64,000 nt of DNA from Topomyia yanbarensis (taxonomy: Eukaryota; Arthropoda; Insecta; Diptera; Culicidae): assembly GCF_030247195.1 (NCBI RefSeq), contig NC_080671.1:208158045-208222044 (forward strand), given 5' to 3'. Each line of letters opens with the position of its first letter. Position 1 is the first letter of the stretch. Positions 1 to 9,752 of the stretch are shown here, in pieces. The position numbers and the translations under genes were made by a program. The notes under the pieces are model-generated. The model did not search any database, had not been told where the DNA came from, and worked only from the letters and a program-made list of their open reading frames with translations.

Positions 1-217
1 CCTACCTCGGCATGAACAGACCATTCACTCTCTTATTTTGCGCTTGGCCTTTTTCGCTCCAACTAACCAATCACTAGTTAGCCGTGCCCGCCGTCTGTTG
101 CTCGGTTCGCCAGATTACCTGTAGCCTACTGGCAATCTGGATGGTAGCAGCCGAGACTGCGTTCCACTTCTCCACCGTTTGACACATCCGCTGAATAAGG
201 GTATCCGGGGTTGTGTC

Positions 218-3031
218 TCAGCCACAGACGTCAAGCATTGCTCTTCTTTCGACGTCGAACCGATGACATACGAACAGTATGTGTTCGGCAGTTTCATCTA
301 CACCTGGGCAGTCCGGGCAGACTGGGACCTCCGCGTGCCCGAACCTGTGGAGGTACTGACGGAAACAGCCATGGCCTGACAGGAATTGTGTCAGGTGGAA
401 GTGAACTTCCCCATGGGGTCTTCCCACCCAGCTCGATATGCTAGGTATCAGCCGGTGGGTCCGCCTACCTTTCGAGGAGTTGTCCCACTCACGCTGCCAT
501 CTGGCGACCGAGGTCACCCTGGTGCGCTCGTGGGCTCCCCTATTTCCACATAGCTCAAAGCACTCCTCATCTTCCCGAATGACCAGCCCGACTGGCATCA
601 TGCTCGCTATCACGCAGGATGCATCGTGTGATACCGTGCGGTAGGCAGATATCACTCTGAGGCACATCACGCGGTAGGTGCTCTCCAGTTTCTGTAGGTA
701 ACTGGTTACCCTCAGTGCTCTTGACCATGACGGGCCGCCGTACCTGAGGATAGATACGGCAACGCCTGCCAGTAACCTACGTCTACTGGCGCACACCTTT
801 GAGCTGTTGGACATCATTCTCGATAGTGCCGCAACAGCAGTCGACGCTCTCTTGCACGTATAGTCGACATGGCTGCCGAAGGTCAGCTTGTCGTCTATAA
901 TGACTCCGAGAGACTTCAGACTTCGCTGTGAAGTGATCGCGACTTCTCCCACATGGATAACTGCATGTTGTGCCGACTTGCGGTTGTTGACGATAACTAC
1001 CTCCGTCCTATGATGAGCGAGCTCCAGGCCTCTCGCGCTCATCCATTCCTCCACCGTGCTAATCGCGTGTTCTGCGGTTAGTTCTACCTCAGGGATTGAC
1101 TCCCCATAGACCTCCAAGGTTACGTCGTCGGCAAAGCCGACGATCTTGACCCCAGGAGGGAACTTCAGTCTCAGAACCCCGTCATAGATGAGGTTCCATA
1201 GCACCGGGCCTAGGATCGAGCCCTGCGGGACTCCGGCGGTAATCGGAACCCTTTTCTGACCGGCATCGGTCTCGTATAGCAGTACGCGGTTTTGGAAGTA
1301 ACTTTCCAGGATCCGGTACAGACCCACCGGTAGGCTAAGCCGGTGTAACGAGAGCGCGATGGCATCCCAGCTTGCGCTGTTGAATGCGTTCTTCACGTCA
1401 AGTGTCACTAACGCACAGTATCGAATACCTCGCCTTTTTCGTTGGATCACTATCTCAGCAGTATTTATCACTGAGTTGAGAGCGTCCACTGTGGACTTAC
1501 CCTTCCGAAAGCCAAACTGGTTGCTTGACAGACCGTCCGTACCTTCCGCGTACGGGGTGAGCCTGTTGAGGATGATCCTCTCAAGCAGTTTGCCAGTCGT
1601 GTCTATCAGACAGATTGGTCTGTACGCCGATGGGTCGCCTGGCGGCTTCCCGGGCTTCGGCAACAGCACCAGTTTCTGCCTTTTCCATCTATCGGGGAAA
1701 CGGCACTCGTCAAGGCATCTCTGCATAGCTAGCCTGAACATGTTCGGGTTCGCTATGATCGCTGCCTTGAGAGCGTTGTTCGGAGCTCCATCCGGCCCTG
1801 GAGCTTTGTTCATTGCTAGGGATTTAGCCACTGCGAGTAGTTCTTCGTTCGTCACTGTGCCCGCACTGTCTCGTAGTGCAGGTGGCCAGGGGCTTGTGGC
1901 TCGAGACGGGAAGAGTACTTCGATAATCGTTGCCAACCGGTCCGGAGACCGTTCTGGGGGTGAGGAGCCCCCTTTGGTCTTGGCCATCATAATCCGGTAG
2001 GCGTCACCCCACGGATTCGCGTTGGCACTCTCACACAGGTTGTCGAAACACGCTCTCTTGCTGCTTTTAATAGCCTTGTTAAGGGCTAATTTCGCAGCTC
2101 GAAACACTTCACGGCGGTTCTCTCTTGCATCCTCGGTGCGAGCTCTTTGCATCCTACGTCTAGCTCTGAGACAGGCTGACCGTAGAGCTGCAATCTCGGC
2201 ACTCCACCAGTATACCGGGCATCTACCGTTTCTTGGCAGTGTTTTTCTCGGCATAGTGGCGTCGCACGCGCGTGATAGAACAGTTACCAGCGCATCCCCG
2301 CTTAGACTGTCGGTGTTGGCCTCCAGTCCCAGAGCCGCGGTGAAAGCTTCGCTGTCGAAGTGATTGGACTTCCACCCGCGTACCTGACAGGGATCTCCCG
2401 CCCTCGGATGCTGCACACCATAGTTGATCTTAAAGCGGATTGCTAAATGATCGCTATGGGTGTAGCCTTCGTCTACCCTCCATTCCATGCCTGGAGCCAG
2501 ACTCGGGCTGGCAAAGGTCAAATCAATCCACGCCTCCACTCCGTTTCTACGGAATGTACTAGCGGAGCCATCATTAGCTAGCACAGTATCGAGTTTCGCA
2601 AACGCTTCCATTAGCGCTTGACCCCTGCTATTTGTACAGCGGCTGCCCCACTCCACTGCCCAAGCGTTGAAGTCTCCCGCTATTACTACCGGTTTCCGGC
2701 CCACGAGGTCCGACGAGAGCCTGTCGATCATCTGGTAGAACTGTTCTATTGGCCACCTTGGTGGGGCGTAGCAGCTGCAATAGAACACACCATTGATCTT
2801 GGCAATCGCCACACCCTCGGCGGAGGGGTGTATTACCTCTTGAACCGGGAACCTTCCCGTTGAACAGATTGCCACCATTCCAGACCCGTCCGACACCCAA
2901 TTGCCGTTGCCGGCAGGGATGCTGTACGGGTCTGATAAGAGGGCGACATCTGTCCTCGACTCCGAGACCGACTGCCACAGCAGCTGTTGGGCTGCTGCAC
3001 AATGGTTAAGATTTAGCTGTGTGACTCTCAC
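218..3031 (-). CDS. R1-clade ORF2: AP endonuclease and reverse transcriptase, truncated near C-terminus
   Basis: 937-codon open frame. The N-terminal APE-type endonuclease (about residues 1-200) shows GDFN at 119-122 and SDH at 193-195. The reverse transcriptase (about 450-720) shows KPGKPPGDPSAYRPI, QFGFRKGKST, the catalytic Asp in LDVKNAF (D545), GVPQGS and the FADD box at 633-636. A Cys/His motif (CPDCP...HILFVC) lies near the C-terminus. The protein nicks target DNA and primes cDNA synthesis there. In-frame TGA at 218-220 sits where a Trp TGG is plausible; the frame then stays open for 47 more codons to TAG at 74-76, so the ancestral protein was about 985 residues. Position 34 is Asp where an endonuclease Glu is usual. 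The frame begins at GTG overlapping the ORF1 stop, with no ATG there. Confidence 0.85.
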   Translation of the reverse strand: MRVTQLNLNHCAAAQQLLWQSVSESRTDVALLSDPYSIPAGNGNWVSDGSGMVAICSTGRFPVQEVIHPSAEGVAIAKINGVFYCSCYAPPRWPIEQFYQMIDRLSSDLVGRKPVVIAGDFNAWAVEWGSRCTNSRGQALMEAFAKLDTVLANDGSASTFRRNGVEAWIDLTFASPSLAPGMEWRVDEGYTHSDHLAIRFKINYGVQHPRAGDPCQVRGWKSNHFDSEAFTAALGLEANTDSLSGDALVTVLSRACDATMPRKTLPRNGRCPVYWWSAEIAALRSACLRARRRMQRARTEDARENRREVFRAAKLALNKAIKSSKRACFDNLCESANANPWGDAYRIMMAKTKGGSSPPERSPDRLATIIEVLFPSRATSPWPPALRDSAGTVTNEELLAVAKSLAMNKAPGPDGAPNNALKAAIIANPNMFRLAMQRCLDECRFPDRWKRQKLVLLPKPGKPPGDPSAYRPICLIDTTGKLLERIILNRLTPYAEGTDGLSSNQFGFRKGKSTVDALNSVINTAEIVIQRKRRGIRYCALVTLDVKNAFNSASWDAIALSLHRLSLPVGLYRILESYFQNRVLLYETDAGQKRVPITAGVPQGSILGPVLWNLIYDGVLRLKFPPGVKIVGFADDVTLEVYGESIPEVELTAEHAISTVEEWMSARGLELAHHRTEVVIVNNRKSAQHAVIHVGEVAITSQRSLKSLGVIIDDKLTFGSHVDYTCKRASTAVAALSRMMSNSSKVCASRRRLLAGVAVSILRYGGPSWSRALRVTSYLQKLESTYRVMCLRVISAYRTVSHDASCVIASMMPVGLVIREDEECFELCGNRGAHERTRVTSVARWQREWDNSSKGRRTHRLIPSISSWVGRPHGEVHFHLTQFLSGHGCFRQYLHRFGHAEVPVCPDCPGVDETAEHILFVCHRFDVERRAMLDVCG

Positions 3032-4512
3032 GGCTTCTTCTTATTTAACTCGCCGAAGGGACACGAAGGTCCGCCCATAGCATGTTTATGGGCTTGCTTC
3101 TTAGCGGTGCAGATAAGGCACTTATATGCTTTAGTGCACCCCCGCTCTTTATGCCCCTCCTCGCCGCAACGACGACATAGCTTGCTCCTGTCTATGCCTT
3201 TGCATTCGTAAGCTTTATGGCCGGATTCTAGGCACCGATAGCACCTGTCCACTGAAGGCGGCTGGGGTATACTAATAGGGCATACCGACCAGCCGATCTT
3301 CAGCTTCCCTTTCTCGGTTACCTTTTTGGCATCCGCATTCAGTAGCCTGAGGTAGGCTACTTGGGTGCCAGAGGGTCCGTCCCTCAATCGCACAGAGGCC
3401 CGCTCGATTGTGACGCCGCATTGCTCCTTGACGGCTGCGACGACGTCTTCTGCGGTCGTGAACTCGTCCAAGTGCTTGCACTGGAGAGTTGTTTCCGCAC
3501 CTAGCGACCTGATTTGGGCGCCCTCACTAAGGACCTCTTGGGCCAAGGCCTTATATACTGCACTTGATTGTGCGCCTCGCTTCAGCACCAGGAGCATCTC
3601 TCCCGTATTGGTGCGTCTTACGCTACGCACATCCTGCCCAAGGGCCGAGAGATTTTCGGCCGCCTTCATCGATTTAAGGACATCGGCGTATTTGTCCTTG
3701 TCGGTTTTTAACCACAAGGCTTCGCCTCTGTCCTTGGCCTTCCTCGCAGGCCGCGGTACCTCCGGTTTCGGTGCCGGCTTTTTCTTGGTAACCAGCGTCC
3801 AGGGGTTTGAGCCCCCCTGCCCCGGTCGTGCCGGGTTGCTGGTACCATCGCTCTCCACAGCGAGGTCACTCTCGCCCTCGCTTACCTCACCCAGGCGGCG
3901 TTTGACCTTGACGGTTGCACGCCGAGTGGTGTCGGTTTTGGCACCCTCTCCTGGCGACTTCCTAGGGCGCTTCGCATTCGATGCCGTCTTGCGATTGCCC
4001 TTTCCTTTTCCCTTCGAGGGGAACTCGGTCGCCGCTCCGATCGACGTGGCTGCTCCGTAGAAGGTAAAGGCCACTGTCTGTGAACCTCTATCGACCTTCT
4101 CTCTTTCCTCCCTATTGGAGGCCACTGTCAGGGTTTCTCTGCCGGGCCTCTCCCGACATTCCACCCTCTCAACATAGGCCTGCTGTTCCTGTCTTGCGAC
4201 ACGAACAGCTTTTCGGAGCTCCAGAAGGCTTAACTTCAACTCCTTGGCTATGTTCTGTTTTGCGCTAGCGAAGTCGATTATAGAATCGAGTTGCTTCGCT
4301 ACTTTGCGCATCGCAGCTATTGGCCCCTCCGATGCATTGGTAGGGATATTGCCTACCGCTGCTGGGGGGTCACTGGTGCTTTCGGGTGCAGCACTCATCG
4401 CTCCACTACTCTCCCCACGGGGGGGAGACCTCGCCAAACCACATCTTGCGAAGGGGTTTGGCACCTCCGTCTGTTTGTTTTTATTTTTATTTACCTCCAT
4501 GTATAGTCCCAC
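3028..4512 (-). CDS. R1-clade ORF1 Gag-like RNA-binding protein with CCHC zinc knuckles
   Basis: 494-codon intact frame upstream of ORF2. ORF1 proteins of R1-clade LINEs bind element RNA and form the ribonucleoprotein carried to the target site. The N-terminal two-thirds is low-complexity, rich in Lys, Arg, Ser and Pro, with a basic stretch around residues 165-210. A conserved region precedes three C-terminal zinc knuckles: CYRCLESGHKAYEC (about 424-437), CRRCGEEGHKERGC (about 446-459) and an extended CLIC...H...C (about 465-484). The stop TGA overlaps the first codon of ORF2 as GTGA. The likely ancestral junction was CCATGA, giving an ATGA overlap; the change to CCGTGA is silent in ORF1 but removes the ORF2 ATG. 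This is inference from sequence. Confidence 0.85.
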   Translation of the reverse strand: MGLYMEVNKNKNKQTEVPNPFARCGLARSPPRGESSGAMSAAPESTSDPPAAVGNIPTNASEGPIAAMRKVAKQLDSIIDFASAKQNIAKELKLSLLELRKAVRVARQEQQAYVERVECRERPGRETLTVASNREEREKVDRGSQTVAFTFYGAATSIGAATEFPSKGKGKGNRKTASNAKRPRKSPGEGAKTDTTRRATVKVKRRLGEVSEGESDLAVESDGTSNPARPGQGGSNPWTLVTKKKPAPKPEVPRPARKAKDRGEALWLKTDKDKYADVLKSMKAAENLSALGQDVRSVRRTNTGEMLLVLKRGAQSSAVYKALAQEVLSEGAQIRSLGAETTLQCKHLDEFTTAEDVVAAVKEQCGVTIERASVRLRDGPSGTQVAYLRLLNADAKKVTEKGKLKIGWSVCPISIPQPPSVDRCYRCLESGHKAYECKGIDRSKLCRRCGEEGHKERGCTKAYKCLICTAKKQAHKHAMGGPSCPFGELNKKKP

Positions 4513-4849
4513 GAGTAGCGCGAGAAATATATGTCCGCCACGCCAGAGCTCCGCATTAGCGTGGTAAGGGACGCTTACTGTGGGGGTTGGCCAGGTACCC
4601 CACAGGCTCCGTTAACGATCGAGCATCTTTTTCACCCCCTCGATCACTCATCCCTCGGCACGGGTCGCTTCACGTCTTGGAATTGGGGTTATGCCCTACC
4701 TTGCTTTACGTGGTGATCTCGGCCCGGATCATCACAACCATCCTCCTTTACCAGGGCTTTGGACCTGTAGCTCTGGTTCTCAATAGTTCCATGTACATAT
4801 GTTATTACAGACGTGCTACTATTGAGATCCGTCATTCGCTAGCGGAGTT
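4513..4849 (-). other. 5' UTR of the Waldo-like element
   Basis: About 340 bases between the ORF1 ATG and the TG/TATG target sequence. No long reading frame. LINE promoters are normally internal to this region, but I recognise no specific element. Confidence 0.55.
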
Positions 4850-6425
4850 TATGTATGTGTGTGTGTATGTGTGTCATTTAAACTCACACAATTTTCTCAG
4901 AGATGGCTGAACCGATTTTCGCAAACTTAGTTTCATCTGAAAGGTATAACGCTCCTGCTATTGAATTTTTAGTTGATCCGACTTCCGGTTCCGGAGTTAC
5001 GGGTTGAAGAGTGCGGTCACACAGCAAATTCCCATATAAACTGGTACCACCATAATGTTCAAATGATGTAAAACATATTAAAATTGATGTAACATTACTC
5101 TAGTTTGCGGGTCTGGATCACTAATGATCAATCAAAGCAGCTTTGACCACATTGGCCACCTATGACGGTTCATGACGCCCTCGGGGAACCCGCCAAGTTC
5201 CTAAGCTAATATCACACCCATTCCACAACGAATTCTCTACCGATTTTTACGAACTTAATTTCAAATGAAAGATACAGTAATGCCATTGACTGTTGCTGAA
5301 TTTCATTCGGTTCTGACTCTTGCTTCCGGAGTTACAGGGGTGTTAGGATACACTGGAATTTCCCATATAAATCGGTACAATCGTAATACCTCAGAGGCCA
5401 AAAACTATTGAAATGGTCACCAAATTACTTCTAATCGTAGATCTAGATCACTGATTGCCAATCAAACATTCTTTGAATATATTGTCCACTATCGACGATT
5501 CCGGAATTCCGGGCATATTCCACAATTAAAGTCACATCGGTTCATCGGTGATGACTGAACCGATTTTCTCAAACCAAGTCTCAAATGGAAGGCAAAATAT
5601 GCAGTTGAGTATTGCGTAGCCGCCCCTTCTCGGTTACTCGAAGATGGCTGAACCGATTTTTACAAACTAAGATTCAAATGAAAGGTATAATATTCCCATA
5701 GGTTGCTATTGAATTTCATTTTCAACCGACATCTTGTTCCGAATTACGAGTTGAAGAGTATGGTTACAAAACAAAATTTGTTGATTTTTCCAAATCAGTT
5801 TCTCGGAATTTTCTGAACCGATTTTGACAAACTTAATTTTAAATGAAAGGTCCATCAGCTGCTGTTGAATTTTGTGTGGATCCGAGTTCTGGTTCCTGAA
5901 TTACAGGGTGATACGTACGATCACGCAGCAAATCCCGATTCTAACGAATTCTGCGATGAATGTAAAAAGGTGATTTTTTTTCCAAAATGTAAACACAACT
6001 GTTGAATTTGTAGATCTAGGTCCCCAACAGTCATTCAAAGTCTCTTTGGCCACACTGGCCACCATCGACGGATCCGGAAGCATCCAAAGTCAGAATAACG
6101 GTTATATTGGTTTCTCGAAAATGGCTAGATTTGCTCAACTTAGTCTCAAATGAAAGGTGTTGCGTCCCCAGAAACTGATATTAAATTTCATCTCCATCCG
6201 ACTTCCAGCACCGGAGTTACGGGTTGTGGAGGTCGATCACATAGAAAACTCCGATTCAAACCGATACCGCGATGAATGCAAAAAGGTGCTCTTATATATA
6301 CTTACCAAGTGTAATAAGAATGAAAGACATTTCCATAAAGTTATATTGTACGAACCAGCTATTAAATCATAGTTTGGAGAAATGAGAAAGGCACAATTGC
6401 ACCTCTAGGTGGATTAAAACAGGTT
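4850..6425. repeat. Mosquito-type interspersed repeat, copy 1 (left end displaced by LINE insertion)
   Basis: Non-coding repeat seen again at 21174-22040 and, split, at 22206-22673 plus 31022-31425. It is built from diverged modules: a GAACCGATTTT-like box, CAAACTTAG, then AAATGAAAGGT, followed by a TGAATTTCAT / CCGACTTCCGG / GGAGTTACGG block. I find the box near 4909, 5243, 5572, 5653, 5817 and, degenerate, 6125. The right end has GAGAAAGGCACAATTGCAC and CTAGGTGGATTAAAACAGG. The intact left end in the other copies has GCCTTTCTCATATAGAAAGG, itself a short palindrome. No transposase seen; class unknown. Confidence 0.7.
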
Positions 6426-6853
6426 TTCAGTTCAATATTACCGTGGCTGTTTTTTGTTTTTCAAAATTTTAGAACTCGAATAATGATTTATTTTCCTGTA
6501 TATAGTTGTCATGTGATGTATAATAATAAAATGTAATATATGCATTTAAAAGTTTTCAATGAATATAAACAACGCACACATTCTCGTGATTCATGATTGA
6601 GAAAGGCACAATTGCACCGCTAGGTGGATTAAAATAGGTTTTTCAGTTCAATATTACCGTGGCTGTTTTTTGTTTTTCAAAATTTTAGAACTCGAATAAT
6701 GATTTATTTTCCTGTATATAGTTGTCATGTGATGTATAATAATAAAATGTAATATATGCATTTAAAAGTTTTTAATGAATATAAACAACGCACACATTCT
6801 CGTGATTCATGATTGAGAAAGGCACAATTGCACCGCTAGGTGGATTAAAATAG
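6384..6853. repeat. ~215-bp direct tandem repeat, 2.2 copies
   Basis: The repeat end GAGAAAGGCACAATTGCAC recurs at 6384, 6599 and 6815, and the intervening ~215 bp (including AATATTACCGTGGCTG and the AT-rich tail) are nearly identical. It extends the right end of the preceding interspersed repeat. Non-coding. Confidence 0.85.
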
Positions 6854-7012
6854 GTTTTTTTTTCTACAGACAATTTATATAACAGACTAGCGGAGAGAAA
6901 AACAGTAAAACTAGCAACCATGGATGCCAGTTTACCATCACGGAAGCTCCCATAAGCTTTGCATGGGCTTCCTCTTGTACTTCCCCTCTCAAAACCCTCA
7001 TGCATTAACAAT

Positions 7013-7021
7013 GTTTTATTT
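7013..7021. repeat. 9-bp target-site duplication, left
   Basis: GTTTTATTT here and again at 9132-9140, directly bracketing the foldback element. Confidence 0.8.
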
Positions 7022-7031
7022 GGGTGCGCGA

Positions 7032-7160
7032 CGTTAGGCATAAATACGTTTGGCATAAGTACGTTAGGCATACATACGTACGAAGGTAGGCATAATGGAC
7101 GTTAGGCATAATGGACGGTTGGCATAATATACGTTAGGCATAATGTAGGTTAGGCATAAT
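7032..7160. repeat. Left subterminal array of TTAGGCATA motif
   Basis: Degenerate tandem units with core TTAGGCATAA separated by TACG or TGGACG spacers, about 17 bp apart. Mirror image of the array at 8975-9118. Confidence 0.85.
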
Positions 7161-8527
7161 TCACAAAAATATAAAAGTAGTCACAAGGCTTTCTCTATTT
7201 TAGAGATTTTAATCTTATGCTCGTTTTTCGGGCTAAAGCTATGCCATGCCTTCGTATAGCTTTAACGAGAGACTGAAAAATGAAGAATAACATAGAATAA
7301 AAATATTTTTTACTTTTTCCATGGATGAACTGGATGCTATCTTCATTTAAATGAACAGTTTTGGTTCAAGCTCATATCAAGGCTATTAAATGTATTACCA
7401 ATACAAATGCATCCAAATATTGAAAACTAAAGCAAATAATGAACAAAAATTACGTTTTGGGACCTATAGAAACTTGCAGCATTGTGGACAGTATCACCAT
7501 TAGGCTAGGAATGTTTTGTTTGTGACGATACCTTATTTTTTTCGGTAACTCGTCACAGTATTCGAAAAAGCTCTCCCTCGTATCAGACAATTTCCGTAGT
7601 TCTATCTTTGATGTCCTTAAGAATATAATCATTGAACTGAATAATCTGGGAGATAATCGATATAGAAGCAGCAAGATTCGCACATTCGTTAAATGAATGA
7701 TAAAATGCATCATTCTTTCTTTCGTGAGCTGTTCTTCAAACTAGTCTTCAAAGCATATATTTTCTTCTTGGACAATTACACCATGCATGTATGTAAGAAC
7801 TAATCTAAGTTATTTATACCCTATTACAAATAAGATCGACCTTAAACAAGAGTGTAGGGCCTATTTTAGTCATTTTTATTTTATCGGTTGTATGTCGAAA
7901 AATCAACGCAAGCTGAGTTTTCGCATACTAAGCATTCGGGCTGCTTGGAGCAAAGGTTTTTTCAAGTACATGCAGCAGGATAAAATGTTGATCGTGTTTG
8001 ATCAGCTTCCAGAGTACACTCACAACATAAATCATGTTATTTCTACGTGAAAACATACATAAATTTAATCCACCCCACTTTTCACATAAATAATACCGGC
8101 CGCGTAAAATATGCGTAGTGGCTCTCCCGATAAAAGTTATGTGTTCATACCTACTAACGTAAATTCACGTAAAAATTATATGAAGCAGAATATGACAAAT
8201 ACGTTAACCTAAACGTAACAACCACATGATACCCCACATAGATTTTAGGTTTATTATAACCATCCCAATGTAATTATTTTCGAATATTTTACGTTCCAAA
8301 TATAAAACGGGTTATTCTGATTTTTCTCAATTTTTAATATGCTAAATTTATCGCCCAAGGTGCTCCGTCAAGAAATTAACTTATATGGAACTTTTTACAT
8401 TAAAATTTATAATATTGCTGCTGCCCCTGATGTTTTCTACTTCACCAAGTCCACACTAGTGAAAGGCCCTGAATTACAAAAAAAATATCAATTGCCACAG
8501 TGTAATTGAACAAAAAGCAAAACTTAC

Positions 8528-8682
8528 GTTCGTAGTTGGTAAATCGATTGCCTTGTACGCAGCCCACCTGGCTTCGAATCCCAACCCCGCACATAAGGTT
8601 AGAGATGTTTCTTAAGAGATTTTTCTAACCCGAAGAGGCGAATGACCTTAACGTAAAAACCTCTATAATCGAAATAAAAAAC
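8528..8682 (+). mobile_element. tRNA-derived SINE, copy 1
   Basis: Shares its sequence with 54090-54253. An A-box-like GTAGTTGGTAAATCG is followed by a B-box-like GGCTTCGAATCCC, then a body with CCGAAGAGGCGAATGACCTT and a tail ACCTCTATAATCGAAATAAAAAA. RNA polymerase III-type internal promoter by analogy. It lies inside the foldback element. Flanking duplication is not clear. Confidence 0.75.
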
Positions 8683-8974
8683 TAACATTGAAAAATTCAA
8701 CAGAGTGGAATTCATTTCATTTCTTCTTGATTGACTGTCGCATCACTTAAAGGATATGTGTAAATCACATAGGTTCTAGTATGTCAGATGTGGTTTACAG
8801 GAACCACGTGATATGTTTCGAAAGGTGAAAATTATTCATTTACGTGAATAATCACTTAAAATCAGAGTGATTTATTTATTGAGTGTAATTCTACTAAAAA
8901 CCATACAGGCTCGTACTACTCGAGGCCAAACCCACCGAAAAATAAACCCCTCTAACTGATACAGAATAATTTAT

Positions 8975-9118
8975 ACCTAACGTCCATTATGCCAATCGTC
9001 CATTATGCCTAACGTCATTATGCCTGACGTATATTATGCCTAACGTCCATTATGCCTAACGTCTTTATGCCTAACGTCCATTATGCCAAACGTACGTATG
9101 CCTAACGTATTTATGCCT
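8975..9118. repeat. Right subterminal array, inverted relative to left
   Basis: Units of form TATGCCTAACGTCCATTA repeated about nine times at ~17-bp spacing; reverse complement of the array at 7032-7160. Confidence 0.85.
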
Positions 9119-9131
9119 AATGGGATACACC

Positions 9132-9140
9132 CGTTTTATT
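9132..9140. repeat. 9-bp target-site duplication, right
   Basis: GTTTTATTT, identical to 7013-7021. Confidence 0.8.
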
Positions 9141-9483
9141 TAGTAACAATAGGATTGTACTTATCGGCAAAAATTAAATTATTGTCACTGCCTAATGTGG
9201 CTACGCCACATCGTTTCAATTGGGTGCTGTCCGACTTCGCTGCCGTTCAGTCGGACTTGAACTAGGTATAGCCCCTATGTTTGAGTATACCGGGCAAACG
9301 AGTGGATCACAGGTTCGCTTGCGTTTCTGATGACAAGTACAAGGACAAGTACAGCTTCGGATCCTTGGACTCGGCTATGCGGCGTAGCCGCATTAAACTA
9401 GCTTCGCCAAAAACCTTACTTTCGGAAGCACAACCCGGATAGAACATTCGTTATCGAGCACTCAGACGATATAGAAGTCTTTT
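9141..9483. other. Unassigned segment upstream of LINE copy A
   Basis: No reading frame recognised. Contains two short GC palindromes, ATGTGGCTACGCCACAT near 9195 and ATGCGGCGTAGCCGCAT near 9377. It may be flanking DNA or part of another element; it is absent before copy B, so it is not part of the duplicated unit. Confidence 0.4.
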
Positions 9484-9752
9484 GTCATCGGTCCGTACAC
9501 TCTATAGCGACAAATAGTGTTAATCCGCGTTCAAGGTTATTCGCACACTCTACGCCTAGTTGAGGTTTCAGTATTTTTTCCCTTCTTTTGTGTTTCTGTT
9601 TCTGAGTACCGTTAGCCGGCCAGTGCCAAGTGAAGCAGTGTTCTTCTAGTAAGCCGTCTGGATACCGTTACCTACACAAGCTAAGTATTAGTTTACATTT
9701 CCCCTTCTTGGTTGTCTTAATAACGTGCACTGGGCAATAGGCCCGTGCAAAA

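Larger units (their letters stand above)
1..4849 (-). mobile_element. Waldo-like R1-clade non-LTR retrotransposon (3' end outside window)
   Basis: Minus-strand LINE with ORF1 (zinc-knuckle protein) followed by ORF2 (endonuclease plus reverse transcriptase) and no RNase H domain, the R1-clade plan. ORF2 originally ended at a TAG at 74-76, so 1-73 is 3' UTR and the true 3' end is left of the window. The 5' end lies at about 4849, directly against TG/TATG repeat sequence (4850-4874) inside another interspersed repeat. On the element's own strand that target reads as ACAC/ACAT, i.e. ACAY, the published target preference of Waldo elements. Family assignment is from recognisable motifs and target, not from a search. 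Confidence 0.8.
7022..9131. mobile_element. Foldback-type DNA element with subterminal repeat arrays
   Basis: 2110-bp element beginning GGGTG and ending CACCC, flanked by a perfect 9-bp duplication. Each end carries an array of a ~17-bp motif, of form ACGTTAGGCATAATGG: about seven to eight units at 7032-7160 and, in inverted orientation, about nine at 8975-9118. This resembles Foldback (FB) elements, whose inverted repeats contain short tandem units and which make 9-bp duplications; MuDR-like elements also give 9 bp. The interior (7165-8970) has only short ORFs (for example 7787-8050 and 7450-7713) that I do not recognise, plus a SINE at 8528-8682. No transposase seen, so probably non-autonomous. 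Confidence 0.75.

Noticed and set aside
1359..2000. 213-codon plus-strand ORF opposite the Waldo-like ORF2, and similar long antisense frames
   Set aside because: Shadows of the real minus-strand coding frame; no domain recognisable.
7032..9118. Regularly spaced short repeats suggesting a CRISPR array
   Set aside because: Units are ~17 bp, degenerate, without unique spacers, occur as two inverted arrays, and lie in an insect genome; they fit foldback subterminal repeats.
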